A stretch of 64,000 bases of DNA, taken from the NCBI GenBank assembly GCA_027886175.1, contig JAJNNQ010000018.1, positions 20,813,001 through 20,877,000 on the forward strand, written 5' to 3'. Below, in pieces: positions 46,901-56,747 of the stretch. Under the pieces are notes generated by a model, which was given only the letters and a program-made list of their open reading frames with translations, ran no database searches and was not told the origin of the DNA. Made by a program: the position numbers and the translations under genes. The DNA is from Phylloscopus collybita (Eukaryota > Chordata > Aves > Passeriformes > Phylloscopidae). Position 1 is the first letter of the stretch. Every line of letters starts with the position of its first letter.

Positions 46901-49900
46901 TTAATTTAAAGAAAAGTAAGTTGTTTGCAAAGCTGTGAAGACAACCTCTAATAAAAGTTTAATATGTGTATTATGGGCAGAGTTCATTACATTCTTACCA
47001 CTTAGTTTCATGATGTAACAAGTTTTGAAGCTGGCACAGCCTTCTCTTACCTTCTACTTTTCCATTACCTGCTGATCTTGCTACAGAAAAGAGTCTGAAC
47101 TTTACTTGAATACCATGATTTACCCACAAGCTAAGAGCAATTAAACATTCACCTCTTTCTTATCTTTGACAACCATTGCAATGGGATTTGTAACTTTACA
47201 AGTCCAACAGTTAAATGTGGTTTTGTCCTGTCTCAGTTGTCTCAGGGTACAGAAAAAAGGAGTATGCCAAGCTTTTTATGCTCCACTGCTGTCAAAATGT
47301 TGATGCTTTGTGTACCACAGAGAAGTAGTGTTCAGCTAAGAGTTACAATCAATTTGGAAGTATTGTTTGTGTTTGTTAGAAACATTTAAGTTGATATAGA
47401 AGAGTGGATCTGACAGACTGAGTATTTTGGAAGGCAGAGAATAATGAGAGTTCATTCATCTGCTTTGTCGGGGATGTGAGGATGTATACAAGCATGTTTT
47501 AGTTCTGTGTGGTGATCTCTAATCTTGGCAGATGTAACTATTACATTAGCTAGACAGTATGGGGAGATCTTGTTTTTCTAAACAGGAAATACGCACTCTA
47601 CCCAGTAATGAAGTTTAAATCTTTCAGTAACAAAAGAATAATTGGACATGATTCCCCTACTTATAAGTAAGGGAAGGGAGGCTTTTCCATAGGCAGCTGA
47701 AGTTGGACCCTTGAAATGGAGGGGCTTCTAGAGAAGCCCATCATCCTCTGCAAGTTAAGGACTTAATACAGATTTTTGTGTTTGGAGCTCCCATAATTGT
47801 GTTGGAAGTCAGTTTCCTTGCAGGTTCAAATAATTACTCATTGATAGTTCCACTTTCTCTTTGAACCAGCTGTCTTGAGAGAAAAAAATCATTCTGTGAA
47901 CAGTCAGTACACAGCCTGTGTAAATTGTCTCTTAAGGAGCTATGTGATGTGGGGCTTGACATGCAAATTACTTGCAAATGAAGAGGAGTGCAAACCTGAT
48001 TACTATGCCTTGTGAAAGCAAGACAGGTGAACATAATGATTGCTTCAGTACCTTACTTTCAGATTTGTAGGCCCATAGCCTTAGCTGCTTTGGAAAAGTG
48101 TAACTACAGTTGCCACAAGAGCAGTGCAGTGTTGTGCTGTATTAGTAGATCAGCAGAGAGGGCAGAGGTTTATCTGCTGAGCTTGCAGATAAACCAAGAA
48201 ACCACACGGAGTTGCATTAGGGTGTGATATTTAGTGATTTTGCTTCAGTCTTCTTACTATTAAGGGAAATAAAATAATTTTTATATCTAGTATAATGTAC
48301 AGTTGAAATGCCTGCATTTCAATAGCCGCAGGAACTTGTGTGCAAATACTGTAAACAGCATTAGAAAGTTAGGTATGTTCAGGCAGCTTGTTGTGAGATG
48401 GAACACTGTTAATATTACGTGTGTGGTTAAAAAGCTTTTCTTGTGTTTCAGAGTGCTGCAGCCACTGCAGCTACATTGGCTCTCCCCGCTGGTGTTACTC
48501 CAGTTCAGCAGATACTTACAAATTCAGGTAACTCTCTTAGTATTGAGAACTAACTATAGTTTTAAGGGAGTGTATAAGAGGGAAGCATTCTGGGCCTTAC
48601 TTCTTGTTATTTACTGCTAAAAAGCAGGATCTGGGAATCCACCCTAACAAGGTACTGCAGTCTCTTTACTTGAGTCCTGCACTTTTTGCTCACTAACTTT
48701 CTTACAAACCTTGTGGTTCTGCCCTAACAGTGTTGTAGGTTATGACCTGTGTAAGTTTTCCCCACTTAGAGAAGTTCTAGACACAGAAGTATTGGGGTTG
48801 CTGTCTTTCCCCTTTGTGTATTTCTGAGCTTTGTGATGCATGATCCAAACTCAGGTACTGTGCTGGGTATAAAAGTAGGAACACTATTTCTGTGACTTCA
48901 GAAGTGTAATGTCCTAAGGTTTTTCATATCTGGCAAGCATGCAAAGTGGAATTTCTAACTTTGCTAGAAATGCTACCTTTATTTCATATTTATAGTTTGT
49001 AAATACTGTTATGCCATGCATTTAGCATATAATTAAGTGTTACTTCGATGAGTGGCAGATCTGATATTTCATGTACTTTCATATTATGTTGATTTTATAA
49101 ACCTGATCGTAGATCTGTACTGCACAGGAAGTAAAGAAAGGACTGAGAAAGCTCAGAATCACCTGGGACTTGACCCTCCTGTTTTAAACACTATAATGTT
49201 CAATGATATATAGTTATAAAACCTAAAATGTGCAGCTGTTCTAAAAATCAAAATCTTCCTAGTGTTAACGAAGTGCATCTGTGTTCGTTATGCCACAGAA
49301 TAATCTGCAGCCTTAATTTGTTACTTTTCTAGTAATACTTCAGTTTTGAACACTTATAGTAATTTCTTAGACTAGGGTTGGGGAAGTCCCTTCTTTCAGG
49401 TACATTTAGCTATTTCAGTAAATAGGGCTTTGCATTTTGTTGTGAAGGGAGAGCAGGAAATCCATCTGAGGGAAACGTATAAAGCTCAGGATTATCTAAT
49501 TTAATTTCTTCTCTCTTCTTACTCCACCTTTCTGATAAGAAATGTGAAAAACTGCTGTTGGAATGTACGTTAGCTCTTACTTTTCAGAATTTAAAGCCAT
49601 TTCCAGTGTGCTTGTATTGGATGTATTTTGTTAATTGATGAAGGGTATAAAATGGTAAAGCTAAAGGATAGCAAAAGGAAATGAAATACAGGCGTTGTGG
49701 GAACAGGAAGGAGAAGTGGACAAGAAGTGTGAGAATAGTTTTGGTTTTTTCTTTTTTTCAAAAAAAAACTTGCAAATAATACTGTAAAGAAAGTTATGGA
49801 CAGGAATTTCTTGGAATGTGGCAATCTGAAGGGAAAAATTCTGAGGAAAGGTCATGATTTCACAGGACCCTGGAAATAACATGGTGTTAGCAGTGGATAG

Positions 49901-52900
49901 AATTTTTATATTGCGAGTATCTGTACTTCTATTTTGATTTCCAAAAATTTGTCTTTCCAGCTGAAAAATCTGTCTTTTAGAACAGGAGGCATGCTCCTAA
50001 GAGGGAGCTATTACTTAAAATACTGTGCTGCATTAAAGGATTAGTCTGTGGCCTGCAAAAGTAAATCTGTTTTTTGATTGCATATCTCATGATCATATTT
50101 AGATGGTAAACAACCCTATTCTTTGTTTCTGGCACAGCTGCATTTGCATTCTGTCCTTCCACTGATGAAAGGGAATCATTTTAGTTTTTCTTTCTTTTAA
50201 TTGTCATTGGTATTCTTCCAGGAAACAAGCTTCTAAATTAAGATTATTTTAAAAGTGAACTTGTACATTTGATTAATCTGATACTTATTTTACTACAGGC
50301 CAGATCCTCCAAGTAGTTAGAACTGCAAATGGAGCTCAGTATATTATTCAACCACAGCAGCCAGTGGTTCTACAGCAGCAGGTTATACCCCAAATGCAGC
50401 CTGGTGGAGTACAAGCACCTGTTATTCAGCAGGTAAAGGAAACTTTTTTGAATAGGTACACTTGGAAGAAAAAAATGTGATAGTAATTACTAAAGAGGCT
50501 TGCATTTTTGTGAGCAAGTTGAACTAGGACACTAACAAACAGTATAATTTAAAAAGAGAGGGTTGTATCAAGTGTGGTGGGGGTTTTTTTGGTTATTTTT
50601 TGTGTTGGTGTTTTTTTTTTTTTTATGAACAATCTTGAAATGTTGTTTTCAATGTCATTTTATTCTTGCCAGATACTGACTGGCTGCAGTTTAAAATTTC
50701 TTTTGTGCATCTCCTGATGAGGTATATTATGTGCGTAATCCTAGTTTACATACTTGTAAATTAATTTAAATTACTCTGAGTCACATAATACGCAGAACAA
50801 AATACCTAAAACTGGCACTCCTTGGTTATTTTAATAGTGAATGCAGTTCAATTTAGTCCAATTTTAGAAAGATTGGTGTTCATCTACAAGGTCAGCTGTA
50901 TGTCCAGACTGTGTTAGCATTGAATTTAGCGAAGTCACATTGCCATAGTGTCACAGTTCTACAGTTTAAGCATGACTAAAAATTTGTAAAGAGTTTAATT
51001 TTTTTAATAAAGAAGATTTTTAAAAATAATCTTTTACCTGAATTAAAACATTCAAATGTTGTATTTGGAACTTGGGCGTGGTGGTAGTGCTCGTGTTTTA
51101 GAATAGATAGGCTTTTAAAATTTTTTTTCTTAAGTTTAGCAATGCAAAATGCAGAAAATGAACAACAAGTAGTTCAAGAAGGTATGTGATTAAAATTACG
51201 TACCTGATATAGGTGGAATATTTGTAACTCTTCTGTAATTAGTTCAAGTCAGATTGATAGGCTTTGATTGTTTCCTTAGAGTCTGTGATGTGGTAGTCTG
51301 TCACATTAGCAGCCACAGTACTTACGATGATACTCCATCAGGTTTTGGCTCCTCTCCCTGGAGGGATTTCCCAGCAGACAGGCGTGATTATTCAGCCTCA
51401 GCAGATCCTGTTTACAGGAAATAAAACTCAAGTTATACCTACAACGGTGGCTGCCCCTACACCAGCTCAAGCACAGATTCCTGCAGCTGGTCAGCAGCAG
51501 CCACAGCAACAACAGGCACAACCACAAGCACCACTTGTTCTCCAAGTTGATGGAACAGGGGACACATCATCTGAAGAAGAAGATGATGAGGAAGAAGAGT
51601 ATGATGATGATGAAGAGGAAGAGAAAGAAAAAGATGGGGGTGAAGATGGCCAAGTTGAAGAGGTAAACATAATGTTATGGTTGGGTTTCAATTTTTTTGT
51701 TGGTATTTTAAAGAAAGCTATCTATGCTAAATAATAAAATTACTTCAGTAATTTTGAGAATATAACTTACCCTTGTATTTTGTTTGTCTAATATTGAAGT
51801 TGTGGAAATGGTGTGCATTTAGTAAAGCAATACAGCTGGGGTGACTGTGGGGGACACAGCAAAAATTAGCTGTGACCAACACCATTTAAAACTCTTCAGT
51901 AGGAATATTTTTGATGTTATGGAGAGGTCAGTCATGAAATCGTGTAACCTTTGTGAGCAAACAGAAATAGTCAATTCTGCCTGGAGCCAAGTGCATACAA
52001 AAGCAGGGTGTTAAGATTGACAAAAAGGAGAGCAGTGCTTGGTTCAGTGGTAGCACCAACAGATGTGTTCTACCTGTATCGTTAGCTATTCCATTGCTTT
52101 CCGTTACACAGGAGCAAGCTTGAGAACTCAAATTTGCTTATAAAGCATCTTCTAGAAATACATCTTACCTTGAGTCAATAAAATAAGGGAACGGGAACAG
52201 GAGTGAGTTGTTGCATTCCTAATAGTATGTGCTTAATTTAGACTTTGAGTTGGCTTGGTTTTGGATTTCAGCCAGCAGTTCTTACTGAGTTTTGGTGTGT
52301 TGCATCAAAAAGCCCTACAAGAATAAGAAATTGTATAAAGTGGGTAGAGGGTGGGGAAATACTAAGTTAAAAGTGCTGATACTTGGTCTCAGACAGAAAG
52401 CTTGGTACTCCCCAAATCTATCCCTAAAATGCTTTTTGGGACAGACTGCCATATTTCTTCCAAACTTCTCTACAGCCTTTCCAATTATTTTAGATTCCAT
52501 TTAAAATGCCATATGAACAGCATTTCACAGTCTGTATCACCCATGCAAGACATGCAGGTAAAACTTGTAAATAATCGTATTTTCTGTAGTACATTTCCAG
52601 TGGTACCTTAACACTGTTTTTCTGTTAAAATTTACAGTTTGGGTTCGCATCACTTTTCCATTATGTCATTCAGCACTGATGTCAGTTTGAATGTTTTAAT
52701 ATTTGCCTTATTAAGTATAAGTCATCATTTTTATATATTGAGTGTTCCTTGACCTTAATGCTAGCATTCTGGAGAGAATTTTTTATATGCTGAGATTTCA
52801 TTATCAGCATGTCAGCAGAAATCTATTTCTTGCTTCCTTTGCTCCTCAGCAGCTACTTTGAGTGGATCACTTCCTTAAAGATTTTGAACTCAGTTAAGCA

Positions 52901-55900
52901 TAGCATTACTTTGAATGGAATTAGTACCTCTAGTATACCTTCTTCTCTCACTAGCATCTCCTCCATTTAGCTTATATATTTGGAAATGTATTTTTTGTCC
53001 TGTGTTTATTGGTGGTTGTTTTAGCTGCTGAAGCGTTTATTACTCACGTAAGACTGTGAGGTATGGTGAGGTTTGTTTTCAGTTTTGGTACGTCAAATAA
53101 GCCATGGAGTTTTATTTTTATAGTCCCATCACTCCTTATGTGCCCTTAAAAATACAACCTCATGGCTTATTCACATTTGATGCTTTCCAGCACTTAGATG
53201 CTTTACAAGAAAAGAGAACCTGTGAACATTTTGTGTGAACATTTAAAGTGAAGGTGCAAGAATGGAGTAGTTGTGGTGACAAAAGGCTGCAGTGCTCAGA
53301 ATCTGGCCTGGACATGGAAGTTCCAGACTAAAATTCATGAGAGTATCTTCTCAGGATGGAGGGTAGGAAGCATCAGCACTCTGTTGGAAAGCCTAATGTT
53401 GCCTGCCTTAACTGCATTTTGGGTTCTGTCGTTCATAGACAGCACTATAGCCTCGTGTTAATAATCAAAGTAACAGCTCTAACCTTGCCAGTCATCCGAA
53501 CTTTATGCCTGTGTTTCTTCCAGGAGCCTCTGAACAGTGAAGATGATGTTAGTGATGAGGAAGGACAAGAACTGTTCGATACAGAAAATGTTGTTGTGTG
53601 CCAGTATGATAAGGTAAATGTCTGCGGAAAACAGTCTGAGAGTTTTACTTTCTCTGTTCTTCCTATCAAATTATAAGTTTTAAGTAGTGTCTTTGTTACT
53701 GTTAAGTACTGGTAGATCTGTACAGGCTACAATGCGAATGGAAATGTAATAATTACCTATTGTTTTTAAAACAGCTTTGTGTACTGTGTTTGTACTAAAC
53801 TTGGTAGTGAGTAGAGCTTAGAAAAATTTGGCTGCATTTTATTTTTCTTCTTAGTGTCTTCTTGTGCCCTTTAATTAAAAGGGCAGTCTTCTGGGACCAG
53901 GAGAGATGAACTGCTGTTAAACTTTTATGTTTATTATGGCTATAAACAGGAAAAGTAGTCATCAAAATTTAGACTTGTGGAAAACTGTTTCTTGATCAGT
54001 AAAGTATCTTTTCTGGATGATAGGATTGTTACCAGAGGAGAATGCTTTTTGTGTGCTGTGCATTGTGCTGTATGAAATGGCAGTGTGGAATGCTTGTGCT
54101 TGTTACGCTTTAACTTCTGCTGAACTGTCTTGAAAGGATTTAGTCATTGCAGGGGATCATGTTGTCCCTGGAATATGCAAGAATTCATCTGTGCTGGAAT
54201 CTTTTTAAATGTGTCTAGATGATACCAGAACCTTTTGACTGAGGTAGTACACAGATTATTTGATGCAGATTTTTTTTCTTTTCCTGTACTCAGTTAATTG
54301 GGCTACAATGAATAGGGGTCCTTTTTAAAGCAGAAAAAAAAAAGCTGTAAGCTTGTTGAATAAAAGCTCCTACGTTGCAAAGAATGGCTGTGTTAGCAAG
54401 TCTTCCGTTATGCCCAGACTCTGCTTAGACTGGCCATCAGATTCAATATAGAATTTAAGACCTACATCCCAGCCTTCTGTCTTCTCTATACTGTAATTCA
54501 AAACTGTTTTGAGGCACTTCGTAAGGAGTAGTGAGGGTCCTCGGAAAAGCTTTTTGGGAGCTGCTGAAGATGAGCAACAGGAACTACTCTGAAATCCTCA
54601 CCCTCTTGAAAGTTAGGAATGGGAACTTGGTAGGGAACAGTGTCCATCATTAGCTTCCAGTGCCACATAGTCTGAAAGATGAAGTCTGAAAGGACTTCAT
54701 CTCTTTCAAGGAATCTTTATTCAGTTTGCCTCTAAAATACATAGGATCGGCTTAGATTTGAGCAGTTCCCACCTGCCCAGTGTCCTGCATCAGCTGATGG
54801 TGGGTGCTTCTGGAGCTATGAGACAAGAATAGACAGGTAGCAATGCTCAAGTAGAGCTTTTTACCATCCTTCTGTGAACTGTCTCTTGAGGAAGACAAAG
54901 TGCCACCTTCTCAAATGGCCAACAGAGGATTTTTTTCTTCTGCTTGTTAGAAATTAATTTGATTATTTCTGAATCCTTGAAAACTTTGCCCTATGACAAG
55001 AAGTTTCATAAATGTATTGTGTGATGTGTGGAGGATCACCTCCACATTTTTAAACCAATTAGTTTCATATGATACTTCCTAGTTCTAAAGAGTCTTTTCT
55101 TTTTTGGTTTTTTTGGTGCTGTTTATGATATTGCAGACCATCATAACCTTCCTCAATCATATCTTTGAAGTCAGAGCTGCACTTTGTTATTTGTACAGCT
55201 GTTCAAACATTTGATTGCTGTTACTTTCATTCTCCAGATCTGTTTGATTTTTCTGTGTCTTACTGATAAGGGTAGATAAGGCTTAGGGAGGAACACAGGT
55301 AACACTTCAATTTATTTGCTGGTCTAGCAGTATTCTGCAGTAGGCTGTGTATGCTTTTGGCCCCACTGGACACAGAACTGATATTCTCATGGGAAAGTCT
55401 TGGAACCCATTCCCATTGAAATCTCATTCCTGAGTTGTAATTGTTAGTTCAAATCCACCACTTGTACTATCTGTGTAAATTGAAATTGATTTTTTCCCCA
55501 TTGTTACCATCTTTGTATGCCTTGAATGCCACCATTGTTTTCTTAAACAATGAAGTTAGGGCAGTAACATCGTTCTGTAGCTCTTCAGTAACTGCTTTCT
55601 TGGTATCATCAGTAGGTTTTGTCATTTTTCAGACCCTTAGTGAGCTTGTAAACTGTGTAGACTCCAACCAGCACAAATCTTCTCTGGAATGAACTCATTT
55701 TGCTGTAAAAACTGTTCTTATCTGTGTTTTCTCATCTTTATTCAGTTACTCATCTGAGGACCTTCCTTCTAACCTTGTGGCAGCTCAAATGCTTCTAAAG
55801 AGGGATTTTTGTGGAATGCCATTCAGTAGGGCAAGAACTGTATATAAGCCAGACCTTTCCTTGTTCATTTACTTGCTGACTGACTTTTGCCACCATCTTT

Positions 55901-56747
55901 TTTTCCAGCTTAAAGTGAGAACAGATCAATCAGTACTAGAAATAATTAGTAGAGTGATATGGTCATAGCTGTTTTGGTGCTATGTTACTGTTTCTACAGC
56001 ACTAATGGTGAGTGAAGTGGTGAGACTTCCTATGCTTGATAAAAACTAAGGCAGGGTTTCCTGTTTTTATGACTTAGGTAAAATGTTAACTTTTTCTAGA
56101 CCATCTTTGGTCTAGAATTACATCTTTGTTCCATCTGCAAAAGTTTATCGTGAACTTTCTTTTAGACAGCATTTCAGCTTTCTGAGAAGTCTTTGCTTTC
56201 TTTGAGTATCTGCTTGTCCGGTGATCATTTGCTCTTTCAGATGCAGTTTTTGATAGATTGCAGGTGTGCACTGCTTGCTCTCTGCTTACAGTATGTGGTG
56301 GGGGGTTTTGTTGTTTCTTATTTAATTTTTCCAAAGTTTACTCTTCTACCTTTCGGACTGAATTTTGTTCAGTTTTCTTTAGTTTCAACGTATAGGCTGG
56401 ACATTAGGAGGAATGTCTTCAGAGAAAGGGTTGTTAAACATTGGAAGGGGTTGCCCAGGGAGGTGGTGGAGTCAGTGTCCCTGGAGGAGTTTAAGGAAAG
56501 ACTGGATGTGGCGCTCAGTATTTTTAATAATATAGTAATGTATGTCTAATAGTTATTTTTCTTGCCCTTGTATTTTACCTAAGTGTTATTACCTATTTCT
56601 GATGCAGAGTAATAGTTAATGTTTTTGCCCTGCTTTTAGATTCACAGAAGTAAAAACAAATGGAAATTTCATCTCAAAGATGGCATCATGAATCTTAACG
56701 GAAGAGATTATGTATTTTCCAAAGCCATTGGGGACGCAGAATGGTGA
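34875..56747 (+). CDS. GTF2A1: TFIIA alpha/beta subunit precursor (GTF2A1), complete, 376 aa
   Basis: Join 34875..34904, 42038..42139, 43760..43964, 46264..46328, 48452..48527, 50299..50432, 51342..51662, 53524..53613, 56640..56747; all GT/AG, frame kept, 1131 nt, 376 residues, the same length as the human protein. With the gamma subunit, TFIIA stabilises TBP on promoter DNA and blocks repressors of TBP. The N-terminal helical domain is residues 1 to about 55 ([15 protein letters not shown]), followed by a Gln-rich linker with an 11-Gln/7-His run, more QQ/PQ-rich sequence, a Taspase-1 site QVDG at 272-275, an acidic block of about residues 279-330, and the C-terminal beta-barrel region ending [18 protein letters not shown]. 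The start ATG at 34875 follows GGGAC and gives [10 protein letters not shown], matching the family N-terminus. Confidence 0.98.
35511..35552. repeat. A-rich low-complexity tract
   Basis: Poly(A) with single G interruptions, breaking up the CpG island in GTF2A1 intron 1. Confidence 0.85.
35626..35805 (-). other. Unconfirmed antisense ORF (59 aa) downstream of an antisense TATA box
   Basis: On the - strand, tandem ATG codons at 35805-35800 open a 59-residue frame starting [10 protein letters not shown] and ending CCKPL, with its stop at 35628-35626. It begins about 35 bases after the start site expected from the TATA box at 35874-35867. The composition (Gly/Arg-rich) is typical of any frame in CpG-island DNA. 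No family is recognised, so it is more likely a non-coding antisense transcript or chance. Confidence 0.12.
35867..35874 (-). promoter_or_regulatory. Antisense TATA box in intron 1 CpG island
   Basis: Read on the - strand, 35878-35867 is GCGCTATATAAA, a 12/12 match to the sense core promoter at 34680-34691. It would drive transcription back toward GTF2A1 exon 1. It overlaps the palindrome ATAGCGCTAT (35872-35881). Confidence 0.35.
41165..41340 (-). mobile_element. CR1 LINE 3' fragment, antisense
   Basis: On the + strand, GGTTGATGTTGGAAAGGATC, TAGAGGTCTTCTTGTGACCC, CAAGCAGGGCCTACTCGAGC and GAACCTCTTTTGGCAACC form the reverse complement of the CR1 3' region, giving an antisense copy in GTF2A1 intron 1. 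It is decayed and non-coding. Confidence 0.8.
42038..42139 (+). CDS. GTF2A1: GTF2A1 coding exon 2
   Basis: 34 codons, phase 0 at both ends, [20 protein letters not shown] through LMELKT. Forms most of the N-terminal four-helix-bundle half contributed by TFIIA alpha. Acceptor TTTTTTTTTAAAG, donor GTAAGT. In the STON1-GTF2A1L fusion the matching exon is, as I recall, the one joined to the stonin part. Confidence 0.97.
42140..43759 (+). other. GTF2A1: GTF2A1 intron 2
   Basis: AT-rich, GTAAGT donor and CCAAACTAG acceptor. I see no other feature. Confidence 0.85.
43760..43964 (+). CDS. GTF2A1: GTF2A1 coding exon 3 with Gln/His repeat
   Basis: Starts [20 protein letters not shown] and ends in phase 1 after PASQQ. 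It contains an 11-codon Gln run (mixed CAA/CAG, 43838-43870) followed by seven His codons (43871-43891). The donor is GTCAGA, weaker than the other eight GT donors examined. Intron retention would add a Gly-Gln-Thr end and a stop at 43972-43974. Confidence 0.96.
43838..43891 (+). repeat. GTF2A1: Coding CAA/CAG and CAY codon repeat
   Basis: Eleven Gln codons with both CAA and CAG, then seven His codons with both CAT and CAC. The mixed codons indicate an old, interrupted homopolymer rather than a recently expanded pure CAG repeat. Confidence 0.9.
44990..45165. other. GC-rich islet of unknown origin in intron 3
   Basis: About 175 bases of CpG-dense DNA (many GCGG, CCGCG and GGCGG units) with abrupt edges, inside an AT-rich intron. 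It could be a remnant of an LTR or other inserted element, or a regulatory element. The next 240 bases carry a 7-bp inverted repeat, GTGTTGT (45194-45200) and ACAACAC (45217-45223), and a palindromic TCACGTGA (45313-45320). I do not recognise a repeat family. Confidence 0.5.
45047..45062 (-). promoter_or_regulatory. CTCF-like motif
   Basis: The + strand reads GCGCCCTCTGGCGGCC. The reverse complement fits the CTCF core (SYGCCMYCTRSTGG on the + strand) at 13 of 14 positions, differing only at C for T in TGG. It lies in the CpG-dense islet of intron 3. Confidence 0.5.
46264..46328 (+). CDS. GTF2A1: GTF2A1 coding exon 4
   Basis: 65 bases, phase 1 to phase 0, encoding [20 protein letters not shown] and GM, then GTAAGA. 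Part of the Gln-rich linker, recognised from the conserved VIVPDSKLI segment. Confidence 0.94.
46329..48451 (+). other. GTF2A1: GTF2A1 intron 4
   Basis: AT-rich, GTAAGA donor and TTGTGTTTCAG acceptor. No other feature seen. Confidence 0.85.
48452..48527 (+). CDS. GTF2A1: GTF2A1 coding exon 5
   Basis: 76 bases, phase 0 to phase 1, [20 protein letters not shown] then ILTNS, then GTAACT. Conserved Ala/Thr-rich linker segment. Confidence 0.95.
48528..50298 (+). other. GTF2A1: GTF2A1 intron 5
   Basis: AT-rich, GTAACT donor and TATTTTACTACAG acceptor. No other feature seen. Confidence 0.85.
50299..50432 (+). CDS. GTF2A1: GTF2A1 coding exon 6
   Basis: 134 bases, phase 1 to phase 0, [20 protein letters not shown] through [10 protein letters not shown], then GTAAAG. 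Gln-rich linker with the conserved QVVRxANGAQYI segment. Confidence 0.96.
50433..51341 (+). other. GTF2A1: GTF2A1 intron 6
   Basis: About 0.9 kb, AT-rich, with a G/T-rich tract at about 50575-50625. GTAAAG donor, ATACTCCATCAG acceptor. Confidence 0.85.
51342..51662 (+). CDS. GTF2A1: GTF2A1 coding exon 7 (Taspase-1 site and acidic block)
   Basis: 107 codons, phase 0 at both ends, [20 protein letters not shown] through [11 protein letters not shown], then GTAAAC. It contains the QVDG protease site (51543-51554) followed by TGDTSSEEE and a run of Glu/Asp codons (about 51562-51640) that forms the acidic region. The Gln-rich stretch just before the site is [12 protein letters not shown]. Confidence 0.97.
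51543..51554 (+). other. GTF2A1: Taspase-1 cleavage motif QVDG
   Basis: Codons CAA GTT GAT GGA, residues 272-275. Taspase-1 cuts between Asp and Gly, dividing the precursor into alpha and beta chains. The Asp274/Gly275 position coincides with the human site as I know it. Confidence 0.9.
51663..53523 (+). other. GTF2A1: GTF2A1 intron 7
   Basis: AT-rich, GTAAAC donor and GTTTCTTCCAG acceptor. No other feature seen. Confidence 0.85.
53524..53613 (+). CDS. GTF2A1: GTF2A1 coding exon 8
   Basis: 30 codons, phase 0 at both ends, [20 protein letters not shown] then [10 protein letters not shown], then GTAAAT. It finishes the acidic region and opens the C-terminal beta-barrel, which contacts TBP and DNA. 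Confidence 0.97.
53614..56639 (+). other. GTF2A1: GTF2A1 intron 8
   Basis: 3.0 kb, AT-rich, GTAAAT donor and GCCCTGCTTTTAG acceptor. A CR1 fragment lies at about 56390-56520, ending about 120 bases before the terminal exon. Confidence 0.85.
56390..56520 (+). mobile_element. CR1 LINE internal fragment
   Basis: GGCTGGACATTAGGAGGAAT, AGAAAGGGTTGTTAAACATT, GGGTTGCCCAGGGAGGTGGT and GGAGTCAGTGTCCCTGGAGG then AGACTGGATGTGGCGCTCAG match the CR1 3' region in sense. The usual tail with TGATGATCTT is absent, so it is truncated at both ends. It still reads as LDIRRNVF and [19 protein letters not shown]. Confidence 0.85.
56640..56747 (+). CDS. GTF2A1: GTF2A1 terminal coding exon 9
   Basis: 35 codons plus TGA at 56745-56747: [20 protein letters not shown] then [15 protein letters not shown]. 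Nearly invariant C-terminal end of TFIIA beta. Confidence 0.98.
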   Translation: MHRSKNKWKFHLKDGIMNLNGRDYVFSKAIGDAEW

